A DNA stretch of 64,000 nt, taken from positions 62,001-126,000 of the forward strand of contig NZ_CP117258.1 in NCBI RefSeq assembly GCF_003240565.2. The letters run 5' to 3'. The DNA is from Rhizobium tumorigenes (GTDB taxonomy: Bacteria > Pseudomonadota > Alphaproteobacteria > Rhizobiales > Rhizobiaceae). Within the stretch, counting starts at the first letter, position 1, and each line of letters begins with the position of its first letter. Of the stretch, positions 9,004 to 17,166 are shown one piece after another. The notes beneath the pieces were generated by a model. It did no database searches and had not been told where the DNA came from. It saw nothing but the letters and a program-made list of their open reading frames with translations. The position numbers and the translations under genes are program-made.

Positions 9004-9666
9004 ATGAGCGCTGAACGGACTTTTCCAGCACTGGCTGACATGATGGGCAGCTGCTTCCACCAGGACATGGATCTCGAGGCCGAGACCGTACCGGAAGCTG
9101 TGGCGCTTTACGCGCGCGGTCTGTCTGCCGATGCGGGGAAGGCGCTCCAGGCGGAGATCGATAGCTTCCGGCAGCAGCATCCAGCCGATCTCGACGAGGC
9201 ATTCCTGCAAGCTTTCGGCGACGATCTCGACCCGAGCGATGCGGGGTTCGGCACGGAGGAGTTCCTCCGGATGGTGGATGCTGTCGTTGAGGACCCCGCC
9301 GCGCTCCGCCAGTTTCTGGAGGCTGACCTACGGCCCGAATTCCCGCAGCTGCGCCGGCTGGCGCGGGCGTGCCTCGACTTACCCGCTCTCAGTGCCGAAG
9401 CTCGCAGGCTGGGATTGGCTGGCGCGGACAGCGTGCCCCATGCCCTGTCGATCCATCTGGGCGCTCTGCCGGCAACCGAAAGGCCGGCGCTGCTCCTCGA
9501 ACTCCAGGAGTTCGAGGACCTCTACGGCGACCGTGCCACCGAGGTTTTCGGCAAGCGCTGGTTCGATCTCGAGACCGGACTGTTCGGCAGCTTTCGCCAC
9601 TTCCGGCAGGCTGTCGAGCGGATCTCGGCCAACCCTGCAGATTTTAGCGGCTTCACGGTCGCATGA
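9004..9666 (+). CDS. CdiI_2-type immunity protein with extra C-terminal region
   Basis: Residues about 7-95 resemble the CdiI_2 immunity family that neutralises CdiA RNase A-like toxins: FPALADMMGSCFHQDMDLE, an acidic helical stretch, then GFGTEEFLRMVDAVVEDP. The product is 220 aa, roughly twice the length of a plain CdiI_2 protein. The second half (about 110-220, starting RPEFPQLRRLARACLDLP) is not recognised and might bind VgrG or be an adaptor. It lies 18 bp after the toxin gene and 17 bp before vgrG, consistent with co-transcription and with protection of the producer. Confidence 0.8.
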   Translation: MSAERTFPALADMMGSCFHQDMDLEAETVPEAVALYARGLSADAGKALQAEIDSFRQQHPADLDEAFLQAFGDDLDPSDAGFGTEEFLRMVDAVVEDPAALRQFLEADLRPEFPQLRRLARACLDLPALSAEARRLGLAGADSVPHALSIHLGALPATERPALLLELQEFEDLYGDRATEVFGKRWFDLETGLFGSFRHFRQAVERISANPADFSGFTVA

Positions 9667-9683
9667 ACGAGAGACGTTAGCCC

Positions 9684-11849
9684 ATGGACGACATGTCATC
9701 AGCCGCCGATTTCATCCAGGCAAACCGTATCCTGAAGATCGTATCGCCGCTCGGCGAAGACCAGCTTCTGCCTGAGCGCGCGGTTATCCACGAAGGCATA
9801 TCGGCGCTGTTCGAGATCCGTATATCGGCGCGCTCGAAGAAGGAGCAGGTCAAGCCGGAGGATCTGATCGGCCGACTGATGGATGTTTCCGTGGAGGTCG
9901 AGCAGGGGGACGGGGAGGAGGGCAGTGCGGTGCGCCGGCCTTTCAACGGCCTTGTTACCGAACTCAACGAGGGGCCGCCGATCACCCGCGGCCTGCGTGC
10001 CTATTCGATCGTACTTCGGCCGCAGATGTGGCTTCTGTCGCAACGCTCCGACTGCCGCATCTGGATGGACAAGACGTCGGTCGACATCGTCGACACGCTG
10101 TTTTCCGAGCACGGCATTCCCGCCCCCGATACCTCAGGGATTGTTTCTCCGCCACCACCCCAGCATTATTCGGTTCAGTGGAACGAGACCGATCTGGCTT
10201 ATCTTACAAGGCGTTTCGAGGAGGACGGGCTGTTCTACTGGTTCTCCCACGAGGACGGCAAGCACCGGCTGCATGTGGCCGACAGCGCCTCCGGATGGCT
10301 TGGCCCGTCACCGTCGGCGAGGGGCGAGACGAAGGTACGCCTCGCCCAGGGCTCGTCGGATCGCAACCACATCAACGACTGGGCACGCCGCTTCTCCTAT
10401 GTGCCGGGCCAGCGCGCCGGGGCCGACTGGAATTTCGAGACGCCGCGCATGGTGCCGGGCACGATGACGCCGTCGCTGGTGCAGATGCCGGATGCGATCA
10501 AGCGCGAGCTTTACGAATACCCGGCCCGCATCTCCTCGGTGGCCGAGGCAGAGCGCGCCGAGAAGCTGCGGATGCAGGCCTCGGAGGCCGACCACGACCG
10601 GGTCTTCGGCGCCTCGACCTCGCGCATCCTCGAAGCCGGCCGCCGGTTTACCCCTTACGAAGTCGCCCATCCCGACCATGGCTACGAGGAACACGTGATC
10701 GTCCGGGCGGTCTACGAGGTCGTCGACCGTTCCTACGAGACCAATACCAACGAGCCCGAATATACTAACCGCTTCGAGGCAATCCCGTCACGCGTACCGA
10801 TGACGCCGCACCGCGAGACCAAGCGGCCACGCATCGAGGGCGCCCAGGTGGCGATCGTGGCGGGTCCAGAGGGCGAGGAGATCCATCCCGACCAGTACGG
10901 CCGCATCAAGGTGTGGTTCCCTTGGGATCGCCGGGCAAAGAAGGACGGCTCGGACACCACATGGGTGCGCGTCGCCCAATCCTGGGCCGGCTCCACCTGG
11001 GGCGGCCAGATCATCCCGCGCATCGGCATGGAAGTCATGGTGGCTTTCGTGGATGGCGATCCGGATCGTCCGCTGGTGACGGGGGTGGTGCCCAATCCGG
11101 CGAATGGGGTGCCCTATACCCTCCCGGCCAATAAAACGAAGAGCACATTCAGGACGAACACGCACAAAGGCATCGGTTTTAACGAGCTTTCCTTCGAGGA
11201 CGAAAATGGCCGCGAGGAAGTTTACATGCATGCCCAGCGGGATCACCGCATTCACGTGGAAAATTCGCGTTCGAAACGGATCGACAACAATCAGGCGGAA
11301 TCGATCGGCCACAACAAGACGATCGAGGTTGGAAACAACCATCACGAAGTGATTGGCGGCAACATGACGCTGATGGTCGGGCCCAACATCCTGCAAAAGG
11401 GAGTGACGGCGGCCATGGGCGTGCTGCGCAGCAATATTGGCGACCTGCTGACGAGCAAGCTCGGAGCCTTTACCGACAAACTGGGTATTCTGGCAGACGC
11501 CACAATGGGCGAAGGCAACCTCGTTATCGGCGTTGCCAAAAATAAGGCCGAAACTGTTATGGTCTCTTCGACCGAGATTGTCGGCGCTGCAAAGTCGATG
11601 ACGATCGGCGGCGGACTGCAGACAACGGTCGGCGGGATCCGCAACGACTCGACCGCGATCGGCCACTACCAGGAAGTGGGCATGGCCAAGTCCACGGTCG
11701 TGGGCAAGACCTATGAGATTGTGGTGGGCAAGACCAGCGTCAGGATGGAGGCGGACGGCACGATCCACGTCAAGGGCGAAAACGTGACGATCGAAGCGGC
11801 TCAGGAACTTGTCCTGAAAGCTTCGAAAGTCGATATCCGCAGGAATTGA
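9684..11849 (+). CDS. vgrG: T6SS spike protein VgrG
   Basis: This 721-aa VgrG has the gp27-like N-terminal part (residues about 15-380) and the OB-fold/gp5-like segment around HPDQYGRIKVWFPWDRR, TTWVRVAQSWAG and IIPRIGMEVMVAFVDGDPDRPLVTG. A beta-helical C-terminus with regularly spaced Val/Gly repeats ends SKVDIRRN. There is no appended enzymatic domain, so it acts as a trimeric spike. The central 0.9 kb is nearly identical to the damaged vgrG copy at 15.3 kb, whereas the C-termini differ. Confidence 0.97.
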   Translation: MDDMSSAADFIQANRILKIVSPLGEDQLLPERAVIHEGISALFEIRISARSKKEQVKPEDLIGRLMDVSVEVEQGDGEEGSAVRRPFNGLVTELNEGPPITRGLRAYSIVLRPQMWLLSQRSDCRIWMDKTSVDIVDTLFSEHGIPAPDTSGIVSPPPPQHYSVQWNETDLAYLTRRFEEDGLFYWFSHEDGKHRLHVADSASGWLGPSPSARGETKVRLAQGSSDRNHINDWARRFSYVPGQRAGADWNFETPRMVPGTMTPSLVQMPDAIKRELYEYPARISSVAEAERAEKLRMQASEADHDRVFGASTSRILEAGRRFTPYEVAHPDHGYEEHVIVRAVYEVVDRSYETNTNEPEYTNRFEAIPSRVPMTPHRETKRPRIEGAQVAIVAGPEGEEIHPDQYGRIKVWFPWDRRAKKDGSDTTWVRVAQSWAGSTWGGQIIPRIGMEVMVAFVDGDPDRPLVTGVVPNPANGVPYTLPANKTKSTFRTNTHKGIGFNELSFEDENGREEVYMHAQRDHRIHVENSRSKRIDNNQAESIGHNKTIEVGNNHHEVIGGNMTLMVGPNILQKGVTAAMGVLRSNIGDLLTSKLGAFTDKLGILADATMGEGNLVIGVAKNKAETVMVSSTEIVGAAKSMTIGGGLQTTVGGIRNDSTAIGHYQEVGMAKSTVVGKTYEIVVGKTSVRMEADGTIHVKGENVTIEAAQELVLKASKVDIRRN
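10198..11112 (+). repeat. vgrG core repeat, copy 1
   Basis: This stretch is nearly identical to 15345-16263 (both encode TRRFEEDGL...VPNPANGVPY), with only scattered differences. Similarity stops at GVPY, after which the C-terminal spikes differ. The copies are direct repeats about 5.1 kb apart and could recombine, deleting or swapping the intervening cargo genes. Confidence 0.85.
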
Positions 11850-11852
11850 CGG

Positions 11853-12215
11853 ATGACCCTGGTAACGTCCGGCGGCTGGATACCCGAGGCAAATGAAAGG
11901 CGCAGCGTTCGGGACGAGGTTCGCAGCCGCTTTCAGGCACATGTCGGCATCAAGCCATTCAGTTCAATGACGGAATTGTCTTTCAGTCCGGAACATCAGG
12001 CTTCCGTTATTCAGGAACTGATAGCTAAGGCCAATCCACAGAATTCTGCCGATATCGCCACTGCTATCGGGGCATTGAGCACGGCGCTTGGCTTCGTCGG
12101 TCTTGGGACTGGCGGGCTGATGGCGGCAATTGGAACGGCGTCGCTCAACTTCGACCAACTGGTTCCGCAGGAGCTCCAGAAGTGGCATTTCCGGGAGGAA
12201 GAGGCCGATGGGTAG
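11853..12215 (+). CDS. Small VgrG-linked protein, possible effector accessory
   Basis: The 120-aa protein is not recognised. It has a soluble N-terminal half and a glycine-rich hydrophobic segment (residues about 72-98, ALSTALGFVGLGTGGLMAAI), then a charged end. It starts 3 bp after vgrG, and its last codons overlap the start of the LHH effector gene (ATGGGTAG), so the two are translationally coupled. Coupling between a spike gene and an effector gene points to a loading chaperone or helper. This is inference from position. Confidence 0.65.
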   Translation: MTLVTSGGWIPEANERRSVRDEVRSRFQAHVGIKPFSSMTELSFSPEHQASVIQELIAKANPQNSADIATAIGALSTALGFVGLGTGGLMAAIGTASLNFDQLVPQELQKWHFREEEADG

Positions 12216-13596
12216 CGCTACAGCGGCGGCATATCCGGATACCCGGCCGCAGGGCTACCATCCACATCCGGACACCGACCTTCAGAAATACACCTACGAC
12301 CGGCTCCTTCAATATTGGAGCATGGTCTATACGCTCGGTCTGCTGGGCGGCGTCCTTGGAACAGCGAATGAGCAGACGGCTGCCCGCGACGCAATCCTTG
12401 CTGCGATGGAGGGCGCAGTCAAGGAGGCGATGGGTCTTGTCGAAGCTGCCGGCGTCGCGCTCGACGATTATACCCCACCTGGTGTGGGCGCCGCGAATCT
12501 CGCCATGCAACGCAGCGAATATTGGGCTGCGCAAAAGGTAGGCACCTTTTTCGGTTACGATCCGGGCTTCAAGGATGATATCGAAAATCTCGACCGCAGC
12601 ATACGGGACAGCGTCGCCGTCGACGTGAATCAGACATCGCAAGTTATCAAGGGTGGCAAGGCGACGGTCGAATGGCTCGGCAAGCGAACAGGGCTTTACG
12701 ACTACAAGGCGGACACAACGAACGAGGACAAGGCCATTGCGGCCACGCAGGCGACCGTGGATGCACGCCATGCACAGGTCACTGCTGCGCTTTCCAAAGT
12801 GTGGAATGCGCTGAAAGAGACTGCGCTCGCACGTTACAAGCAATTCCTCTCTGATTGGGAAAAGGGCGGCCCGAGTTACGCTTTCGGGACGCTCGGCATC
12901 GACGGTGCCTTCCTCGCGCTGGAACTTGCTATTTCGGCAGCGGCCGGTGCTTTGACGGCCGGCGCAGGCGCTGTCGCCTTCAGGGTAGCCGTCTCGATCG
13001 GCGAGAAGGTTGGCAGCGTGGCTCGCAAGATCGTCGTCACGCTGAAGCGCGCCGCGGGCAATGTCGGCAAAACTGCACGTATCGAGCTTTCCGAGGCCAA
13101 GGTCGTGGAGCACGCGAAGGCGCACAAAGGCTTCGGCGACGATCACGCGGGGCTGCCGAGGTCGACCCATGACAATGTCAAGGATCCAGGTGGGCCGACC
13201 CCCCGGCTCTGGAAGAAAAAGGAGATCGGCGGGCGGACAGTTTACCAGCGGGATGATTTGATCGATCCTAATCTTGTCGATGCAAAGGGACGCACCAATT
13301 ATCAGCGTATGAAGGCTGGCCTAGCGCCATATGGTTCGGATGGAAGTCAAATTGAATTGCACCATATGCTTCAGCAAGAGACCCTGCGAGAGACAGGCCA
13401 AAAGGGCCCGTTGGCGGAGGTTCAAAGCACATTCCATAGTGACAACTACAATACAATTCACATCTACCCGAAAGGCGACGCCGACTATATAAGCTGGAGA
13501 AAGCTGCATCCGCAGGACGAGATAGACTATAACAATTACCGGTCGAGATACTGGCGCGCCAGAGCCAAGGATTTCGGTAACGGACCGCCTCCGTGA
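12208..13596 (+). CDS. T6SS effector with C-terminal LHH nuclease domain
   Basis: This 462-aa protein ends in an HNH/ENDO VII-type 'LHH' nuclease domain (about residues 360-462). It contains NYQRMKAGLAPYGSDGSQIE, then the Leu-His-His motif (residues 384-386) and PLAEVQSTFH. A central Ala/Gly-rich hydrophobic stretch (about 230-275) may be a translocation region. The frame is open further upstream, but the ATG at 12208 overlaps the preceding stop codon and gives MGSATAAAYPDT. Two SUKH immunity genes follow. The likely role is a DNA-cleaving antibacterial effector carried by the adjacent VgrG. The C-terminal YWRARAKDF resembles the end of the first SUKH protein. Confidence 0.85.
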   Translation: MGSATAAAYPDTRPQGYHPHPDTDLQKYTYDRLLQYWSMVYTLGLLGGVLGTANEQTAARDAILAAMEGAVKEAMGLVEAAGVALDDYTPPGVGAANLAMQRSEYWAAQKVGTFFGYDPGFKDDIENLDRSIRDSVAVDVNQTSQVIKGGKATVEWLGKRTGLYDYKADTTNEDKAIAATQATVDARHAQVTAALSKVWNALKETALARYKQFLSDWEKGGPSYAFGTLGIDGAFLALELAISAAAGALTAGAGAVAFRVAVSIGEKVGSVARKIVVTLKRAAGNVGKTARIELSEAKVVEHAKAHKGFGDDHAGLPRSTHDNVKDPGGPTPRLWKKKEIGGRTVYQRDDLIDPNLVDAKGRTNYQRMKAGLAPYGSDGSQIELHHMLQQETLRETGQKGPLAEVQSTFHSDNYNTIHIYPKGDADYISWRKLHPQDEIDYNNYRSRYWRARAKDFGNGPPP

Positions 13597-13641
13597 TTGC
13601 AACCGCAGGTTATTTTGGGAAACTGTGAATAGGAGTAGATA

Positions 13642-14214
13642 ATGAGCGCCGCGATGTATGATGATGCAATCCGTAGCCTTCGAGAAAACGGGATCGACGT
13701 TCTCGGAACGAAAAGCGCTACAGAGGAGGACGTGAAGCGGATCGAGGCCCGCCTCGGCGTCATCCTGCCGGTATCATATAAGAAAATGCTGTCCGAGTAT
13801 GGCGCACTCGAATTTGACACGGTCGAGATTTATGGGTGGCTATCGCAAGGTATAGACGCGAAATTCGTCACCAATGTCGTGTATGCTACCGAAAGAGAGC
13901 GTGCCAACGGTCGGATCAGCGAGACGATGATTCCTTTTCTAACGGCGGGTTATGGCCCCTTCTATGTGATGGAGTGCGCTGAAATAAACGCGGACGGCGA
14001 GGCGCCGGTCTACGAGGTCTCAACCGGCGGGCACATACACGGTAAAGACAGACTCGCGGACAGCTTTGGCGAGTTTCTGCGCAACGAGGTGCGCCGCACT
14101 GTGGAAGCGCGCGCCCAAGGCGGCCCGGAATTCGATGACGATACCAAAGACTCACCGCCATCGCGGAAATTTGTCAGCGACTATTGGAAGGATCGGGCAA
14201 AGGACTTCGAGTAG
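13642..14214 (+). CDS. SUKH (SMI1/KNR4) family immunity protein 1
   Basis: The 190-aa protein shows the SMI1/KNR4 pattern: EEDVKRIEARLGVILPVSYKKMLSEYGAL, then IYGW and ATERERANG..ISETMIPFLTAGYGPFYVME. SUKH proteins are common immunity partners of nuclease toxins, and this one lies 45 bp after the LHH effector, so it is the probable cognate antidote. After the SUKH core the protein has an extra acidic and basic tail ending SDYWKDRAKDFE, which resembles the toxin's own C-terminus. Confidence 0.85.
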   Translation: MSAAMYDDAIRSLRENGIDVLGTKSATEEDVKRIEARLGVILPVSYKKMLSEYGALEFDTVEIYGWLSQGIDAKFVTNVVYATERERANGRISETMIPFLTAGYGPFYVMECAEINADGEAPVYEVSTGGHIHGKDRLADSFGEFLRNEVRRTVEARAQGGPEFDDDTKDSPPSRKFVSDYWKDRAKDFE

Positions 14215-14245
14215 TTTGCGCACAGCCGCTAGCTTGGACGGACCG

Positions 14246-14300
14246 GGCGAATGTCTCGTTAAGAAGGGCAGCATGGCAGCCCGACGGTGGAGCCCGGGCC
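14246..14300 (+). pseudogene. Remnant of a PAAR gene 5' end
   Basis: This short stretch matches the start of the PAAR gene at 14906: GCGAATGTCTCGTTAAGAAG against GCTAATGTCTCGCTCAAAGG, followed in both by a CCCGA.GGTGGAGCC.GGGCC block. Small indels and an in-frame stop make it non-functional. It sits between the two SUKH genes, the same position relative to SUKH1 that the intact PAAR gene holds to SUKH2. This indicates a duplicated SUKH-PAAR unit. Confidence 0.6.
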
Positions 14301-14373
14301 CAATCAAAAGGAGCGGTGTGGCTGCAGGTTTGTCATAGCAATTCGAGTGTGCCGGCTGTCTCGGAGAACCAAA

Positions 14374-14850
14374 ATGAGCCTTGCCAACTATAGATTCGCT
14401 ATCGAGAAACTGCGCAACAACGGAGTAAAGATCGACTACTTGATGCCTGCATCCGACGCTTTGATCGGAGCGCTCGAGCAGCGATTAGGCGCGGATCTTC
14501 CCGTTTCCTATAAGGCGATGCTTTCAGAATTTGGGATTCTGGGGTTTGGAGGCAATGAATTCTATGGCCTTGGTCGAACTGGTCTAGACGGAAAAAATGC
14601 GCCGAGCGTCGTTTTCACCACCGAGCGATCGCGTAAGGACGGCGAAATATCCGATACGATGATCAGGATAAAGGCATCGGGTTATGGTCCCTATTTCGTT
14701 ATTGATTGCGCTCAAGTGACTTCGCCGGGCGAAGCGGCAATCTTCGAACTTGATGAACGAGGAATGAGCCACGGTTCCGAACTCGTGGCTGATAGCTTTG
14801 GAACGTTCTTACTCGAGCATGTGAACGAACATTTGACCTACAGAACTTAG
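14374..14850 (+). CDS. SUKH (SMI1/KNR4) family immunity protein 2
   Basis: The 158-aa protein is paralogous to SUKH1: LIGALEQRLGADLPVSYKAMLSEFGILGFGG, TTERSRKDGEISDTMIRIKASGYGPYFVIDCAQ and DSFGTFLLEHVNEH. The ATG at 14374 follows TCGGAGAACC; an upstream in-frame extension to 14287 is unsupported. It lacks the extra C-terminal tail seen in SUKH1. It may protect against a variant LHH toxin carried by rival strains or previously encoded here, an orphan-immunity role that is inferred. Confidence 0.85.
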   Translation: MSLANYRFAIEKLRNNGVKIDYLMPASDALIGALEQRLGADLPVSYKAMLSEFGILGFGGNEFYGLGRTGLDGKNAPSVVFTTERSRKDGEISDTMIRIKASGYGPYFVIDCAQVTSPGEAAIFELDERGMSHGSELVADSFGTFLLEHVNEHLTYRT

Positions 14851-14905
14851 TCAGGCGGCGCCGAGCGTTCACAACTGCGATTTAATGGAGGCGTGAGATA
14901 CATCA

Positions 14906-15196
14906 ATGGCTAATGTCTCGCTCAAAGGTCACAACCATGTCTGCCCGATGGTGGAGCCGGGGCCTAACCCGCATGTTGGCGGACCCATTTCCGAAACTCA
15001 ATCGCTTGTTACCGTCGGAGGCGTTCCGGTTGCAGTAGTCGGAGATCGGTGCATTTGCATGGCCGGGCCCTCGGACACGATCTCCGTCGGCTCACCGCTC
15101 GTCTATATCGAAGGCAAGGCCCTTGCCCGTATCGGCGATCCGACAGTCCATGGCGGGCGCATCGTCGAAGGGCTCGACTGGTTTACGTCGGAGTGA
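14906..15196 (+). CDS. PAAR-domain spike-tip protein
   Basis: The 96-aa protein is almost entirely PAAR domain: GHNHVCPMVEPGPNPHVGGPI, VTVGGVPVAVVGDRCICMAGPSDTISVGSP and IGDPTVHGGRIVEG. PAAR proteins cap the VgrG trimer with a metal-bound cone and help attach effectors; the His and Cys residues fit metal binding. It precedes the damaged second vgrG but could also cap the intact VgrG at 9.7 kb. Confidence 0.92.
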   Translation: MANVSLKGHNHVCPMVEPGPNPHVGGPISETQSLVTVGGVPVAVVGDRCICMAGPSDTISVGSPLVYIEGKALARIGDPTVHGGRIVEGLDWFTSE

Positions 15197-15234
15197 AGAC
15201 TGAATGTTTTCTGAGCAGCCAATAATTTGTTTGA

Positions 15235-17160
15235 TTGACGCGTCTGTCGAGGTCTAGCGGGGGACGGCGAGGAGGGGAGTACCGTCAGGCGTCCATTCAA
15301 CGGCCTCGTCACCGAGCGCAACGAGGGCCCGCCGATCACGCCTCGCCTATCTCACCCGCCGTTTCGAAGAGGACGGGCTATTTTACTGGTTCTCCCACGA
15401 GGATGGCAAGCACCGGCTGCATGTGGCCGACAGCGCTAGCGGCTGGCTCGGCCCGTCACCGTCGGCCCAGGGGCGAGACGAAGGTGCGCCTCGCTCAGGG
15501 CTCGTCGGATCGCAACCACATCAACGATTGGGCACGCCGCTTCTCCTATGTGTCGGGCCAGCGGGCCGGCTCCGACTGGAATTTCGAGACGCCGCGCATG
15601 GTCCCGGGCACGATGACGCCGTCGCTGGTGCAGATGCCGGATGCGATCAAGCGCGAGCTTTACGAATATCCGGCCCGCATCTCCTCGGTGGCTGAGGCAG
15701 AGCGCGCCGAGGAGCTGCGGATGCAGGCCTCGGAGGCCGACCACGACCGGGTGTTTGGCGCCTCGACCTCGCGCATCCTCGAAGCCGGCCGCCGGTTTAC
15801 TCCTTACGAAGTCGCCCATCCCGACCATGGCTACGAGGAACACGTGATCGTCCGGACGGTCTACGAGGTCGTCGACCGCTCCTACGAGACCAACACCAAC
15901 GAGCCCGAATATACCAACCGCTTCGAGGCGATCCCGTCACGCGTGCCGATGACGCCGCACCGCGAGACGAAGCGGCCACGCATCGAGGGCGCGCAGGTGG
16001 CGATCGTGGCGGGTCCTGAGGGCGAGGAGATCCACCCGGACCAATACGGCCGCATCAAGGTGTGGTTCCCCTGGGATCGCCGGGCAAAAAAGGACGGCTC
16101 GGACACCACATGGGTGCGCGTCGCCCAATCCTGGGCCGGCTCCACCTGGGGCGGCCAGATCATCCCGCGCATAGGCATGGAGGTTATGGTCGCCTTCGTG
16201 GATGGTGATCCGGATCGTCCGCTGGTGACGGGGGTGGTGCCCAATCCGGCGAATGGGGTGCCGTATGATTTGCCGGCGAACAAGACGCGCACGGTGATGC
16301 GCTCCAACACGCACAAGGGCACCGGCTTCAACGAGCTGTCGTTCGAGGACGAGGCGGGCAGGGAGAACATGTTCTTCCACGCCCAGAAGGACCAGACGAC
16401 ACGGGTGCTGAACGATCGCACCAAGCGGGTCGACCGCCACGAGGTGGCCTCTGTGGGCGGCAACCGCGCGGTCGAAGTCTCCGGTAGCCAGAAACACGAG
16501 ATCGGCGGTTCGGTGAATACGGTGGTCGGCGGCACCGGGCCGATGGCTTTGCTGGCGATGGCCGGCGTCCAGGCGCTGTCCGGGCAGACAGCAGGCCTGC
16601 TCTCCCAGGCAGCCCAGATCGCTGGCGGCGGCGGCCCGGGCGTTGCCTCCTTCGCTACGACGCTCGCCTCCTCGGCATTGGGTTTCCTCGGAGCCGGAGG
16701 TCTCGGCAGCCGCGAAGGCGTCGTCTCCGGCCCGAGCCCTCGCGCCGACGCCGGCACGGCACTCGCTGGCAGCGGCACCGGCGTCGGCGACGCTGCCTCC
16801 AGCCTCTTCCCGATGCCCGGCATCATGAACACCATCGTCGGCGCCTTCCAATCCACCAGCGTCGGCGTCGCCAAGGCCGAACAGATCGGCGTAAGCAAGG
16901 TGGTGAATGTCGGGCAAACCTCGCTCGAAAGCGTCGGCAAGTTCAAGAAGGTCATTGTCGGAGAGGAGTTTGTCGTCGAATGCGGTGCATCTAAGTTCAT
17001 CATGCGCAAGGACGGCACGGTGATTATCCTGGGCACGCATTTCAATTTCACCGCGTCCGGCCCGACGCAGATCAACGGTTCCGTCGTGGACCTCAACAAG
17101 CCTGGCGGTGGTTTTTCGGAGGCTTCACCCACATCGGCTGATTCCGCTGCTAAGGGATGA
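15235..17160 (+). pseudogene. vgrG: Damaged second vgrG
   Basis: Compared with the intact vgrG, this copy lacks the first about 70 codons and carries an in-frame TAG (GTCGAGGTCTAG near 15247). About 200 bp that would encode the middle of the gp27-like part are missing (junction near 15340), and there is an extra base near 15468. From there to 17160 one long frame encodes the spike core and a distinct Ala/Gly-rich C-terminus (residues about 430-560 of the open frame) ending in a beta-helix. A truncated product cannot form a normal VgrG trimer on its own. In Agrobacterium the gene at this place (vgrG2) carries the downstream DUF2169/Tde2-like cargo. Confidence 0.85.
15345..16263 (+). repeat. 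vgrG core repeat, copy 2
   Basis: Near-identical partner of 10198-11112. The very low divergence, despite the surrounding decay, suggests recent duplication or gene conversion between the two vgrG genes. Confidence 0.85.
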
Positions 17161-17166
17161 TCGCTG

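Noticed and set aside
8179..9210. 343-aa minus-strand frame over the RNase-like effector
   Set aside because: Shadow frame; the plus strand carries recognisable toxin and immunity domains.
10788..11942. Long minus-strand frames over vgrG and its copy (also 15882-17348)
   Set aside because: Both repeat copies give the same antisense frames, as expected of shadows of a conserved gene.
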